64,000 bases of DNA, taken from NCBI GenBank assembly GCA_017311315.1, contig CM029622.1, forward strand, positions 15,317,346 through 15,381,345. The letters are read 5' to 3'. The notes beneath the pieces are model-generated. The model did no database searches. It saw only the letters and a program-made list of their open reading frames with translations, and was not told the DNA's origin. Origin of the DNA: Dendrocalamus latiflorus (taxonomy: Eukaryota > Streptophyta > Magnoliopsida > Poales > Poaceae). The first letter of the stretch is position 1, and each line of letters begins with the position of its first letter. This document shows, one piece after another, positions 11,614 to 23,200 of the stretch. Position numbers and translations under genes: made by a program.

Positions 11614-11959
11614 ATAAAAATAAGGATATAGCAGTTTTTGCTCTGATTATTTGCTCATTTTTTTTAACTTCTTGATTTCTTAGCTAGGTCCTATTAGCCT
11701 TGCAGCTTTTTGCTTTTGGTTGACCGATGACCTAATATGGGCCAATGCATGGGCCTCCCTCCCCTTGGTTGGATTAAAAAAATGATGGTACAATATCTCT
11801 ACTCCTTAAAAGAAGGAGTTCAAGGTGATGGTGCATTCTACACCTCTTCTGACAAAAAAAATACTCTGTCTGACATATGGGCCCACCCATCCCTCCTCAC
11901 GCCCGTGCGCCCCCACCCCACCCCCACCCCACCGAATCCGTGCGCTCCCGGCTCTCCCT

Positions 11960-12905
11960 CGCCTCCCTCCTCCTCCATCGCCTCCTCCCTCCACTCCGCC
12001 GTCGCCTCCTCCCCCGCCCTCCGCGCCGCCGCCTCCTCCCCCGCCCTCCGTTTCGCCGCCGCCTCATCCCCCGCTCCTCTGCTCCGCTGCCGCCTCCTCC
12101 TCCCCCCACCCATCCGCTCCACCGCCGCCTCCTCCTCCCCATCCCGTGCCGCCGCCGCCTCCTCCTCCCCCCACCCCGCGCCGCCGCCTCTCCTCCCCCC
12201 ACCCCGCGCCGCCGCCGCCTCCTCCCCCCACCCCGCGCCGCCTACCCGTGCTGGATGACCTCGAAGACTACGGCTTCCCCGTTTTCTCCCCGGCCACCGC
12301 CGCCAGCAGCCTCGCCGACGACTTTTACCGTAGCGGCACCGACTGGTCCTCCCTGCGCGCCCCTCCTCCGCACCAACTGGAGGCGGCCTCTGGGACAAAG
12401 GCAAAGGGTAGCAGCTTGCTCGTGCAGAGGAGCCTCTTCCAGGCGTGGGGGATCGAGAAGCCGCGGCGGGAGGCGGCGGCGCATGGGGTCCGAGCTGGGG
12501 CTAGGGCTTCCTCATCATCCCCCTCTCCTTGTGTTGCTTGGTCCGGGTTTAGGGTTTCGTCTCGCGCACGGCAGCAACCGCATCAGCAGCAGTGGGTGGG
12601 TTGGTGGTTGCCTTCTCTTCCTCTCTCCCCTCCCTCTCTTCCCCTCACCTCCGGCCGACTCCCCCCGCCCGTCCACGGCGATGGCCTCCCCTCTCCCGCA
12701 CTGACCCCGTGTCTTCCGGCGGTAAGCGGGAGCGGTAGCAGCAGAGGGGGAGGCAGGGTGGAATCTTGGTTGGGCGTGATCCGGGGCGGTGCTGGGCGGA
12801 TCTTGGCGGTGTCCGGCGCGGATCTGACCGAGCCACGGGGATGGAGAGCGAGCGCGAGGAGGGAGCCGCGGCGGCGAATGGCTTGGGAGGGGAGGACTAC
12901 GTCAC
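11960..12905 (+). pseudogene. GC-rich host gene fragment, interrupted by a solo LTR
   Basis: A tandem CCTCCTCCCC/CGCCGCC tract (11960-12245) reads as low-complexity proline. It is followed in the same frame by a protein-like stretch (about 12247-12480) with VLDDLEDYGFPVF, DDFYRSGTDWSSLR and LLVQRSLFQAWGIEKPRR. The QRSLFQAW segment resembles a PCNA-binding box and suggests an N-terminal exon of a DNA-repair or replication protein, which I cannot name. Downstream is a short reading frame from ATG 12841 (MESEREEG). The solo LTR at 12906 splits it; removing the LTR and one TSD copy leaves 35 codons ending at TAG 16517-16519. Most likely this is a captured or broken gene, not an expressed one. Confidence 0.45.
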
Positions 12906-15900
12906 TGTCGGAACCCGGAGTAACGACTCCTGGATCCTCTGTGTAAATCGCACTAGTCCAGGATCAGCTAGTGCACACAGTCACAACAAAGATAATAACC
13001 AAGCACAAATGACTCAATATATTAAATAAAGGGTACGGCCTTATGGCCAAGTCTTACATCAACGCCCATTGGCAAAATAAATAAAGGAAATAACTGCGGA
13101 AGCAAACTGATAAATAGCGAAGCCCAAGCCTGCCCACAGGCAAACGATAGTAAGACGCGGCCTATTCGTCCAGATCTTCACCGCAGTTGACGACATCTTC
13201 CTCTGTGTGGAAAAAGCAAGGTGAGTACAAACTTGTACTCCGCAAGTCACCCGGGAAAATGCAACATAATGATAAAGGCTTCAAAGGAAGGCTTATAGGG
13301 TTAGTTTGCATAAAACAGCATTTAAGAAATCAATAGATAGATTGAAATCGAAAAATTTAGTAAGTAAAAACATTATTTGCAATAGAAAATAATACCGTCA
13401 GTGCAGGCTCCGACCAAACACCAACCTATCCACGGGCATCCCACCCGGACCATCTTTTCCAAAAAACCACGCATGGATTCCATCCATCCACACGCTTTCA
13501 CTGCGCAACTCTGATGAATTCCATCCATTCACCAGATTTCAATCTCTCACGGATTCCATCCATCCGCAAGGTTTTCCTCTCTCGTGGATTCCATCCATCC
13601 ATAAGGTTTTCAAAAATATTTTTGAAAAACAAAGTCTAATCCATGAAAAACTTTTACTCAGCATGCCCATGACCGTGGGCACGGCTATCCAGGATAGATT
13701 ATACACTCTGCAGAGGTTGTACAGCTTTACCTACAAGAAACGATCATCCCATATTGCCACCGGGTTACACACTTACTTAGGTGTGCGGCGAGGAGTCGTG
13801 ACAAGGCCTTTACAATGCAAAGCCTTCAACCTGGTCGAGCCAACTCTAAGGTTTCACCCCAGTAAGGAATCCACCGGACCGGAACCCCCTCTTGAGCCTA
13901 GACGAGACTTCTCATGGCTTAACCACGCTCGCCCAAGTGAGACTTCACATGGCACCAACCACGCTCACTTTCAACCTACGACTCGGCTCAGGTTGGGACT
14001 TCACAAATTATTCGGCCAGGGCTGTCCCATACCAGCCATGTGGTAGTACGATTAGGGCTTTGCAACAGTAGCTCACAGACCGGTCCTTAATTGACTCAGG
14101 CCCAACCACATACCCCCGTGCACGACAATCAACCACTGCGGCTCCAACCAACAGGGCATGCCTGCACCCACCATTCTAACCATTTGCCTAAGTCTAAACC
14201 AGTTTCATGTTTGTTTTCAAAATAATTTCATAACACTCCTGGACTCACCAAAGTCAAGAGTTCATATCATTTTATGTAAAAAGGGGCATCATTTTATGTG
14301 AAAGATATCCCAAAACAAATACCATATCTAAGCAGGCTAAGCATTTGATATAAATTCCTCTAGCCAACACTAATGTATTAACTAGAGTTTGAATCTAGGG
14401 TGACAAGGTATAAGGAATTCAATAACAATGGAGGAATTAACAAGTAGGCATTAACTATATTTAAAACTGAATTGAAATACGTTGGATAAAAGTATGCATG
14501 CAATATAGTTTAAAACAACATAGTTTTATTTTAAAAACTGGGATCAACATGATCAAGGAGGGTGACTTGCCTTGCTCTTCAAATTGGTTTGAATCTTCGT
14601 CGAAGAAATCTCCCGAATCGTCGAAGTCTACACGTCAAAATAACCCACCAAATTCAAATAAATTCAAATTAAATTCAAATTGACTTTAAATATTTGAATT
14701 GAGGCCATAAATGGATAGAGGGGAATTTTTGATGAATTTAGAAATTTGAATGGGCTTAATCGGAGTTAGGACGAAGGAGAACGGGCTCCGGGAAGATTAA
14801 AATCAGGGAAAAAGGAAAAAGACTGAGTTTTGGATTTATTTTTCTACTGAAAAAGGAATTTATGACGTCAGCCTTGCGTCAGCTCGGGATTTCTATTTTT
14901 GGCCGATTTATTTTTCTACGGGAAAAGAAAGGGGAGGGGCTGACAGTGGGCCCATGGTCCATGGACCAAGCCCACGGAGGATGGGGACGGCCGAGGTGGC
15001 GCAGAGCGCTGACGGGGCAAGGAGGCGCCGCGTGGCGCTGAGGTGGCTGCCACTAGGCGGCCACGTGGGCAGCCGGCCGGGGAGCACACGGGGGAGCGAG
15101 CCTCGCCGGCGCTCTGGCGAGCGGCGGCCGTCGGCGAGGGGCGGAGGGGAACGAGGGGGCGACGGGGAGCACGGCGGTGTGGTCGGCGATTACCGGAGAA
15201 GGCCGGAGCAGGGCCGGCGGCGAGGAGGGAAGGCGGTGCGCTCGGGTCACCGGCGAAGTCGGCCTTCGGACGGCGCTCGAGCCGGGCGAAGGGGCGAACG
15301 GGGTCGAGGGTGGCGCGGCGAAGCCGAAGGCAGCGTCGGCTGGACGCGGGCGCAAGCGGAGCGGCCGGAATTCCTCGCCGGTGTTGGCGACGGCGGCGGA
15401 GCCGAAGGCGCACGGCGCGGGGATGCTCCGGTGCACAGGAGGGGACGGGGAGTGGAGGCCAGGGGAGGTGGAGCGAGGAAGGGCGGAGTGTGGGGAGGGC
15501 CTTAAATAGGCTCGGCGAGGGGAGGGGCGGCGCTGGCGCGGGAAGGGCGGAGGAGGCCGTTGCGGGCGGCGGCGGCGCACGCGGGGAAGAAGGGGGCGGG
15601 GAGAAGACGGATCTGACGGGGCGGGCCCCAGCGGCAGAGAGAGACGGAGGGGAACGCGGGAGAAGCGACCGACGGGTGGGACCGGGGAGGAGGGGAGAGA
15701 GGGAGGAGCGGGGCGGCGCGGGCGGCGGTGATTGCGCCACGCAGGGGGATGCGGATCGAACGGCCGAGGAAGGGGCGAGGCGCGGACGGGCCAGATGGGC
15801 CGGGAGCGCGGGGGCGGGGAGATCGGGCCGACGCATGGCGGCCGATGGAGAGGGGGAGCGGGATCCGGAGGGCGACGTGGGCGCAAATCTGGCCGTCCAC

Positions 15901-16474
15901 GTGGCGGGCAAGGGAGAAGGGAAGGCGGGATGCGCGGTGGCGACGTGGGCGGCAATCTGGCCCGTGGCGGCCGGAGGGTGAGGGTTGGGGATTTATTTTC
16001 GGAAATTGATTTTGGATTTTCAGAAAAGCCTAGAAATTCCATTAAGCCTCAGAAAAATACAAAAATAACTCCAAAAATTCTAGAAAAAATTCCCAGAACC
16101 TCCTGGAGACATTTTGGACTTAAATAAAAATATTCCCAACTATTTTTGGTATTTAATTTTCATACTTTAAAATACTTTTTATTTTCAAAAATACATTTTT
16201 AAACTCCAGAAAATCCAGGGAACCAGATAAACTCCAAATAATTAATTTGAATTAGGATTTTTATAGAAAATCAAAATATCATTTTATTTAATAATACTTT
16301 TAGGTTTTCTGAAAATACTTTTCAAATCCAGCTTTTTCAAAAACAGAAATCCAGGGCAAATCCAAATTTAAAACTTAGGCACAAAAATACTTAATTTTAA
16401 TTCAGCTTTTATTTTAATATTATTTATTTATTCATTAATTCATTTTAATTTTAATAAAAACCTGGGCTGTTACA
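12906..16474 (-). mobile_element. Solo LTR of a Gypsy-type retrotransposon
   Basis: It begins TGTCGGAACCCGG and ends GGGCTGTTACA, and is flanked by perfect 5-bp duplications GTCAC (12901-12905 and 16475-16479). No PBS, polypurine tract or coding region lies beside it, so it is a solo LTR left by unequal recombination. Its ends match the large element at 40099, whose PBS shows that this end is the 3' side of the LTR, hence minus orientation. A TATA-like box on the minus strand (TATTTAAGG, at about 15501-15512) fits. The long GC-rich reading frames at 14.9-16.1 kb are composition artefacts within the LTR. Confidence 0.9.
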
Positions 16475-16519
16475 GTCACCGTCACCTCACTCCGAACCAC
16501 GCTCTTCGTTCTGCCATAG

Positions 16520-17700
16520 CAGAATATATGCAGCAGCAGACGCCGCCATCACAATTGGTTCGGTCAACTTGATTCTTCTTAACATCAGTTGATAGTCCAT
16601 TCTTTGTTCAGAAGTCCGCTGTTTTGGGTTTGTGAGTTGCAAATTGCAATGAACTGTGCATGTGCATATTGGCAGATAGGTGATCACTGAGATCAGCAAA
16701 GGTTTTATACCAAGTTATGCTTGGAACAAATTTGTTTCAGATCAATGGGCACTGGTTTATGCGGTCTCATGTGCTTAGTGTTGTGGGCAACTGAAAAAAA
16801 GGAATATTCAAGAAATAAACTTATTTGGTTATCTTTTCCTGGAGATTTAACATTGCTGACCTTTTCAATTCCATGAGCTAGCAATTATATGTGAAAATTG
16901 CAATTAATTCTACTTGTTCTTAGGCGTGATTATGTCAAAACAGGAGCCGGGAATGTTCTGTTCAATTTGCACGTTCGGCCTGCCATCTGTTTTTTCGGGT
17001 TACTCTGCCTGTTTTGCAGCTTAAAACAACCGACGTGATGGTAGTTACATACTTATATATTCATCAGTGACATTGTTGGCGACTGATTGGAATCACGATA
17101 CAAAACAAAACCTTCATTATTTGTTTGATTTTGCTTGAGCATTGCACTCATCATGGATTTAACATAGCCTTCACGTACATGTGTGCGCGAACTGCGTCAT
17201 GCCTGACTAATACTTCATTCTTGTTACGTACGTACGAAATGAAATACGACTTGCTAGCGTACATGCGTCATTGAGTTTCAGTCGCATGCTAATTTATCAT
17301 TGATACGGGGAATAAACATAGACCCAAACAAATGGTGAGCCCGGATTATACATTGGAAACTTCCATGCATCTGGTAAAATACATAATGCAATAGTATTAA
17401 ATCTAGATGATAGTTAGGAAGAAAACATCCGGATGATGTTTAACAAAATCTATAAAATAAATATAGCCTGGTTCTCTAAATACCCAAACCCAAGCAACAC
17501 TAAAGCAGCAGATTATGTAGGCACAAATATTACTCCTACCGTTCTTTTTTATTTGCCGTCCTAGAATTTATGTTGTTAAACTTTATAAAGTTTGATCACC
17601 AATATGTTAGAAACTATCAAGGTTAGCTATATAAAATACTACATTATGAGATTTGTTATTAAAAATGCATTTATAATATTATAATTTTATTAGTACATAT
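16520..17700. other. Intergenic sequence
   Basis: I see no coding sequence. The segment at about 17540-17700 is AT-rich and resembles a decayed Stowaway-like MITE (CCGTTCTTTTTTATTTGCCG near its left side). Confidence 0.35.
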
Positions 17701-17815
17701 TAATATAAAGTCAAGACATTGCAATTTTTTTAAAGACTCTAGACATTGCAAGGCTGGAACAGTGTAACGAAACCTCGACCAGCCATGTGGTTGGACCGAA
17801 AAACTGGACTTACGA

Positions 17816-18153
17816 CACAGAACAGGCGAAGCAAGGCACAACAGCACGCCCACAGGACCGGAGTGGCAAACACGCGATTTCCCCTGCGGTGAAGACCGGG
17901 TTGGTGAGGGAGCCAACGGCCATAAGCGTGCAGTAGAGCACGGAGATGTGGAGGCTGGGGGGCGCGAGGACGAAGGCGACGCCATCGCGGGAGAAGCGAA
18001 GGTGCGCGTGGAGCGCCACAGCGAGGGCGTTGACCTGACCGCGGGGTGGGAGGGGGCGGCAGCGGGACGGGGGCGCGTAGGCTGTGAAAGGTCCTGATGG
18101 CGGCGCAGTAGGCAGTAGCCGCTGCAGGGGTTGACGGTGGCCAGAGGCGGCAT
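17816..18153 (-). pseudogene. 4-coumarate-CoA-ligase-like gene fragment, frameshifted
   Basis: One minus frame starts MPPLATVNPCSGYC at 18153. A second minus frame from 18019 reads ALHAHLRFSRDGVAFVLAP, then SLHISVLYCTLMAVG and PVFTAGEIA. Together these match the N-terminal region of plant 4CL-like acyl-activating enzymes, which have VAFVLAP...VLY.ALM.VG..V and a following NP..T.GE. The switch of frame and the absence of the AMP-binding core and the rest of the gene show a broken fragment. Confidence 0.6.
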
Positions 18154-18174
18154 GGCTGCGCTTTTTGAGTAGAA

Positions 18175-18321
18175 CTAGCTGAATGCCCGTGCGTTGCTAC
18201 GGATTTTAAAATTTTATTATACTATATGTTCTGATAAAGGGTGGTAAAATTTTTAAAACATGCATACAAATATGTTCTAAATTTTTTTAAAATCCGTAGC
18301 AACGCACGGGCATTCAGCTAG
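18175..18321. mobile_element. Short foldback element with perfect 37-bp arms
   Basis: The arms at 18175-18211 and 18285-18321 are perfect inverted repeats beginning CTAGCTGAATGCCCGTGCG and separated by 73 AT-rich bases. CTAG at each outer edge may be the target duplication. The perfect arms suggest a recent insertion or arm-to-arm correction. Confidence 0.8.
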
Positions 18322-18761
18322 TAGATGTAAGTTCGGCAGTAGGGAGTAGAAAGAGAACTATCAAACAAGTGTTGTCATGGCACTCCATAGCCCTCAGGTA
18401 TACTGATCTCCAGGTGAAAACCTTGCCTCAGTGAGGCAGGCGGCGTCGGCGACCCTAGTCGCCTCCTTGGAGGCGTCGCCTCGGAGGTCCTTTTTCACGC
18501 AAAGTAGACCGAAGTTTGGAAGGCACAGTCGGATGGGAATAGAGACTTGATTGAAAGCAAGGATGGAGAAGAAGTTCTAAAGCTTAGTCTTTCTAGCTTT
18601 TTTCTTAGTCCTTAAGCTCTCTTCTTTGTTGTTTTAAGCTCCTCAGTTTTGAGGCTTTGAGCCTAAGTGCTCGTGTAACCTTTGGCTGCATATATCCCAT
18701 GTAGATATAGAGGTCGGATTTTATATCCTTTATCTAAAAAAATCAAACAAAGTTTATAAAA

Positions 18762-19414
18762 GAGGAAAATACATGGTGGATCATCGAACTTGTTCCGATC
18801 TGCACCGATATGCCATCTAGATCACGGTACTCTCAAAATGCACATTTAAATCATGAAAGTGTGTTAAATGGTTCATTGGACAGTCACAACACATACGCTG
18901 ATATCCCCGCATACATGGCACTACCATGTCAGCCAATTAAACACGTGTCCAAGAAATTTTTTTGAAACCTCCCCTTCTTTTTTTTCTTATCTTTCCCTTC
19001 CTTTTCTTTCTTCCTTCTTCCTCTCTCTCTCTCTCTCTCTGCTTCTTTTAACCAATCTCTAGATCCCACTAGACGTAGGCTTGGCGTCGTGTCGCGGTGC
19101 ACCATGGCTGAGCACAGTCATAGCAGCCACCGTCTTGGGCTGCACCTTGCCCATTCAACTACGAGGAAGAAGGAAAGAATAAAAAGAAAGGGAAGGGTCA
19201 AGAAAAGAGGAGGGGATTTTTTCGAAGTTGTCATGGACACGTGTTCAATTGGTTGATGTGGCAATGCCCCGTATGCGGGGATGCTAGTATGTGTGACCAT
19301 GACAACCCAATGAACCACTTAACACACCTTAGTGGTCAAAATGTGCATTTTCAGAGCACCGTGACGCAGATGACACACTTGAAGAAGTTCTGTGGTCCAT
19401 CATGCATTTTACTC
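18762..19414. mobile_element. MULE-type non-autonomous element with long terminal inverted repeats
   Basis: The element begins GAGGAAAATACATGGTGG and ends CCATCATGCATTTTACTC, with inverted similarity over about 220 bases per arm. A perfect 9-bp duplication TTTATAAAA flanks it (18753-18761 and 19415-19423), the length expected for Mutator-like elements. The centre holds a CT-rich tract (19018-19041) and no transposase. Confidence 0.88.
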
Positions 19415-19429
19415 TTTATAAAATTACTC

Positions 19430-21320
19430 GTGTGTCATCAGTTGCGTGGACAAAGAGGGTGCTCCTAGCTTTCACTTAATGAGCATGTTATCCAATAGTG
19501 TGTGTTGGAATGGGGAGTTATTTTGTGTCATACAAGGAATTTTCTCATTTCAATTTGGTAGTCTAGTGTAGCATTTGTGGTTGGCCTAAGCCACTGGCTC
19601 TATCAAAATAATCTGGTCCACTTGCATCATTTAAAGGAGTGGCATGGATTGTACTATTTATCGATCAAATATTGAAGTTAATAGGGGTAAATTTGCTATT
19701 GGCAGTTTTCATATAAATATGACCAAGTTGTTCCGACAATGCACAAATAGAATGGATGGCGAATTAAGCTAATGGGAAGGAGGGTTTCACCATCACTCAA
19801 GAACCTCACCAATGTGAGATTATTTGGTCTGTGGGATGAGGTTAAATGGGATGGGATGATCTGTACCATATGAGTCATTTTGTTTTTGGTAAATAGGGTG
19901 ATTCATTATCTAGAGAAAATATTCCTTAAATTTATATCCTATCATCTAGGATGAGACATTAAGTTCAAACACCTAACTACATGAATGATATTTTCTCTAG
20001 GACCATCCTATATATGTACCATTTGATAGAAGCAATCAAACACACCGCTTTCCTCATCTCTAATCCAATGAATAGTCGCTACTGCTTTATACCAAGATAG
20101 TAAACTTCCCAAATTCGCCGCTCATTCAATTCATATCTAGAAATCGACCATGCCACTACGTTCTTTACTTCATTGCGGTCCTATTAGTGCCACTCCCATC
20201 GCCGATGCTTGTTGGATGGGCCACCGAGTTTAAGCTACGCCACCTCTCCCCTCTCGACTCTAGAGGAATCATCATCCCTATCATCCTCGCACCAAGACGT
20301 CCATGTCACAAGGTTGATGCATCGCATTGAAGCCAAAACACATCTCCTTCAGGTGTCCTTCTCGCCGTAGAGTGCCACAGCCATGCTCCTCCCTGATGAC
20401 ATACCTACTATTGCCCCGCGCCCTCCATCCCCTTCTCTGCCGCGCTACAAAGGAGAAAAGGACACCGTGCTCATGCAATTGAGCCTGACTCTATGACATC
20501 AACTATGTACTATGCCAGCTTAGCGTTTTTTTGTTAGCAAATAGCCCAATAGACATGAGGTGCAAAAAAACGTAAGTTTAAAGAGCTATGAAAGTAAAAT
20601 GCAAGTTCAAGAAGGGTAAAATAGCACAACCTCATAAGTTCAGAGGCTAAAAAAGTAAAATATAAGTTTATAGAATAAAGTGGTATAACTCTACAAGTTT
20701 AGAGAGCTGAGAAAATAAAATCTAAGTTACCCGAGTATCACCGTTATCAAGTATCAGATCATATTCTTCCCTTTCGGTTGTGAGCCCGGTTACCCGAGTA
20801 AGTGCTCGGTTAAACCTATTACCTACAAGATTTTGCATACTCGTAACCAGGGAGGTGACCCGGTAAGAGCATTTGGTCTAGTAGATCTGTTTTTAGACCA
20901 TTGTTTTTTTAATTTTCTCTTAACTATGCTTGCATAACAATATAAATTCGCCAATGCTATTGAATCACACATCAATGCACCTGTATATTTGATAAGAGTA
21001 ATTGAACTAGCTTTCTCTTAGATTACATAAACATGCCAAAATAAATGTAAGCGCATGATAGAAGCACTACTCAATGCTAGTCTAACAATCAAACAATGTA
21101 ACCTATAAGATAGAAACACTATGCCACAACACGGAATGGGATTCGAGGGCGCTTACGTAATCCTGGCATTTAGCTTAAATGCCACCGAGTAACAAATCCA
21201 TGGCGTTTCTCTTGGTTTGGGGGCACTTAATATGAGGGCGTATATATACGCCACCCTAGAGGCTAGCACAGCATTTTTAAACGACAACAAAATAGTAACG
21301 GAGAAGGGCATATATTGATC
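19430..21320. other. Intergenic sequence without recognisable genes
   Basis: This is AT-rich sequence with no supported coding region. A short minus-strand open frame at 20281-20478 has no recognisable domain and I do not call it. Confidence 0.4.
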
Positions 21321-21324
21321 CTGT

Positions 21325-21537
21325 TCTTTTCGGTTTTTAAGACCCGCTTTTTAACTTTTCTATAATAATTAGCTTTTAAACGGAGTATCTTTTCAAGATA
21401 AGATCTACTAGTTAATTGTAATACATACTGTACCGACTTCATTTATATCAGCAAAAACCGTACGTGAGTTTCTGTTATTCTGTAATCTCTCACATAAATA
21501 GTCCAAAAGTCACAATCAAAAACCATAAGCGTCAACC
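21325..21537 (-). mobile_element. MITE copy, dispersed family (copy 1 of 4)
   Basis: The sequence is the reverse complement of related segments at about 35480-35690, 56132-56340 and 59778-59905. Shared words include TAGATCCTA (here GATCTACTAG), the cytosine-poor ATAAATAAAATCGGTA region and AGAGATTACAGA-type text. It encodes nothing. Confidence 0.6.
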
Positions 21538-21588
21538 AAAAAGAACATACCCATTATATGCCGGCTTAGTGTCTACCAGGGTGCTTAA

Positions 21589-21861
21589 GGCATCTGTAGT
21601 GTATGAAAATAGAGGGTCTTAAGTCACCTTAAGGTCAACCTTATACATTACAGGGATGACCTTAAGCATGTTATAAGCAAAAAAGGCTTAAGGCTGGTCT
21701 TCAAGCTAAAGACCTGGCCACAAGCATTAAAATACAATTTTTCTTTATCTGCCAAGTGGGACCGTCTTAAGGCCCCTTGGGTTATATACACTATGGAGTC
21801 AGCCTTAAGGTTTAGATGAGACTACCTTAAGACCTCTTGGGTTATATACACTATAGATACC
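21589..21861. mobile_element. MITE with ATACACTATAG-type ends
   Basis: The left end GGCATCTGTAGTGTAT pairs with the right end ATACACTATAGATACC (13 of 16). The interior repeats CTTAAGG-like words. CTTGGGTTATATACACTAT occurs twice near the right end (about 21777 and 21836), so the right terminus is partly duplicated. The target duplication is unclear. Confidence 0.6.
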
Positions 21862-22132
21862 CATAAACGCCAACCAAATAGAAACGTCTAGCGGGGCGTT
21901 TGCCAAATGCCGGCAGAAAATCGAAACAACAATGGCACTTTTTAATTGCCAAAAATTCACAAATGCCAGGTTACATCCAAAATATGGGCGGGAACTCAAA
22001 ACATGGGCAGGATATATATCCAAAATATTTTGAAGGGAATGGGTACAGAACAAACAATCCTGCCCCTTGTCTGTTCGTTTCTTCCTGCCACAAAAACCAT
22101 TCTTTCTTCCTCTCTCACTCTCTCTATTCTCT

Positions 22133-22205
22133 GTACAAATAATACATACATAAATATCAGGAAACTCTGAACAAATAATACATACATAAATATCAGGAAG
22201 CTTCA
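22133..22205. repeat. Two-copy tandem repeat, unit about 37 bases
   Basis: The unit ACAAATAATACATACATAAA followed by TATCAGGAA occurs twice in direct succession (about 22133-22168 and 22170-22205). Confidence 0.8.
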
Positions 22206-22611
22206 CTATAGCACTTTTAGCTAGGTATAAAATGGCCTAACTGTGACAGTTTGGAGGTTTACATACCCATATAGTTATTTTTCAGGCTTTTTCACCTATG
22301 TCGCACTTCTCTACAAGTTTATGGACATCCTGCGCAATTCTCTAACAATTGACTTCAAAGATCATGCTGAACATAAAATTTACTGGTACTGCAAAGTACA
22401 GGTTCTAAATATGAATGTTAACCAATTTTGTTCAAAAAAATCTTGGGACACCACAATTATTTGAGTCCCACATTTAATATGTAAAAGTTACTTGTCAAAT
22501 CATAAGGTTCACCTAGATGACAATCTATGCAATAGAATGGATCACAACTAGTAACATAGTAAAAGGATTCAAACACTGCAAGGTTGTATTATAGCTTATT
22601 GAAGAGAAAAA

Positions 22612-22885
22612 TTACTTTTTACATCCAAGATTTTCGAGAATCAAAGACACCCACGTATTTACCGGTTCCATATTTGTTATGAAATAGGCCTGCAAAGTAG
22701 TTAAATATGCCATAAACACATGAACTAGATTCCAAATTGATGTAATGTAGCAACCATGACATACTTGACCTCCCATGTCTTTGCACCTCCTCAGTGGAGA
22801 AAGCTTTCTCTGCACATATGTGACTATATGCAACATTTTCGACATACACAAAATCATCATAGTTCTTTCCACCACCAATGATGAA
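22612..22885 (-). pseudogene. Broken fragment of a second sterol dehydrogenase (exons 5-6)
   Basis: Two exon-like pieces match exons 5 and 6 of the gene at 6681-11195. The first runs down from 22885 with FIIGGGKNYDDF, YVENVAYSHICAEKA; the second (about 22690-22615) has AYFITNMEPVNTWVSLILEN. The exon 5 copy loses frame after STEE, consistent with a one-base change. The other ten exons are missing. Upstream exons would lie to the right, where an LTR begins at 22899, only 13 bases from the exon 5 acceptor. Confidence 0.85.
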
Positions 22886-22898
22886 CTGCGATAACTAT

Positions 22899-23149
22899 TG
22901 TTGTAGGGGTGGCCCTCACCTAAACCCAGCAGGCCTGTTAAGGGAGTGTAAGGCCCAGAATGAGACATGTATAGTGACATAAGTACCCCTGAGGGGAGGA
23001 CTCAGGTGTAAGGGTATAATTGTAAAGGCACTCCCCATATGGATGTAGATATATAAGACATAGGCCATAAGGAAAGAGGCCTAAGTCATTCATTTACTCA
23101 ACTCTCCACTACTACACTCTCTCTCTCTGTTTGGTCCGTAACCACAACA
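22899..23149 (+). repeat. 5' LTR of the truncated Gypsy element
   Basis: It is 251 bp with TGTTGT/ACAACA inverted termini. A TATA-like ATATATAAGACAT lies at about 23047-23060 and a CT tract near the end. Confidence 0.8.
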
Positions 23150-23200
23150 GTTGGCGCCGTCCGTGGGGAGGACAAGAGCAAGCCTCAAGTCTGAAGGAGG

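Noticed and set aside
11825..12946. 373-codon plus frame as a complete gene
   Set aside because: The first half is translated CCTCCTCCCC repeat and the end runs into the solo LTR. Only the middle part looks like protein, so I call a fragment.
14916..16127. Long overlapping Arg/Pro-rich open frames
   Set aside because: They occur on both strands and in several frames in very GC-rich LTR DNA, which is a composition effect; no domain is visible.
20281..20478. Minus-strand 65-codon frame
   Set aside because: No domain, no splice context and no repeat-family signal; probably chance.
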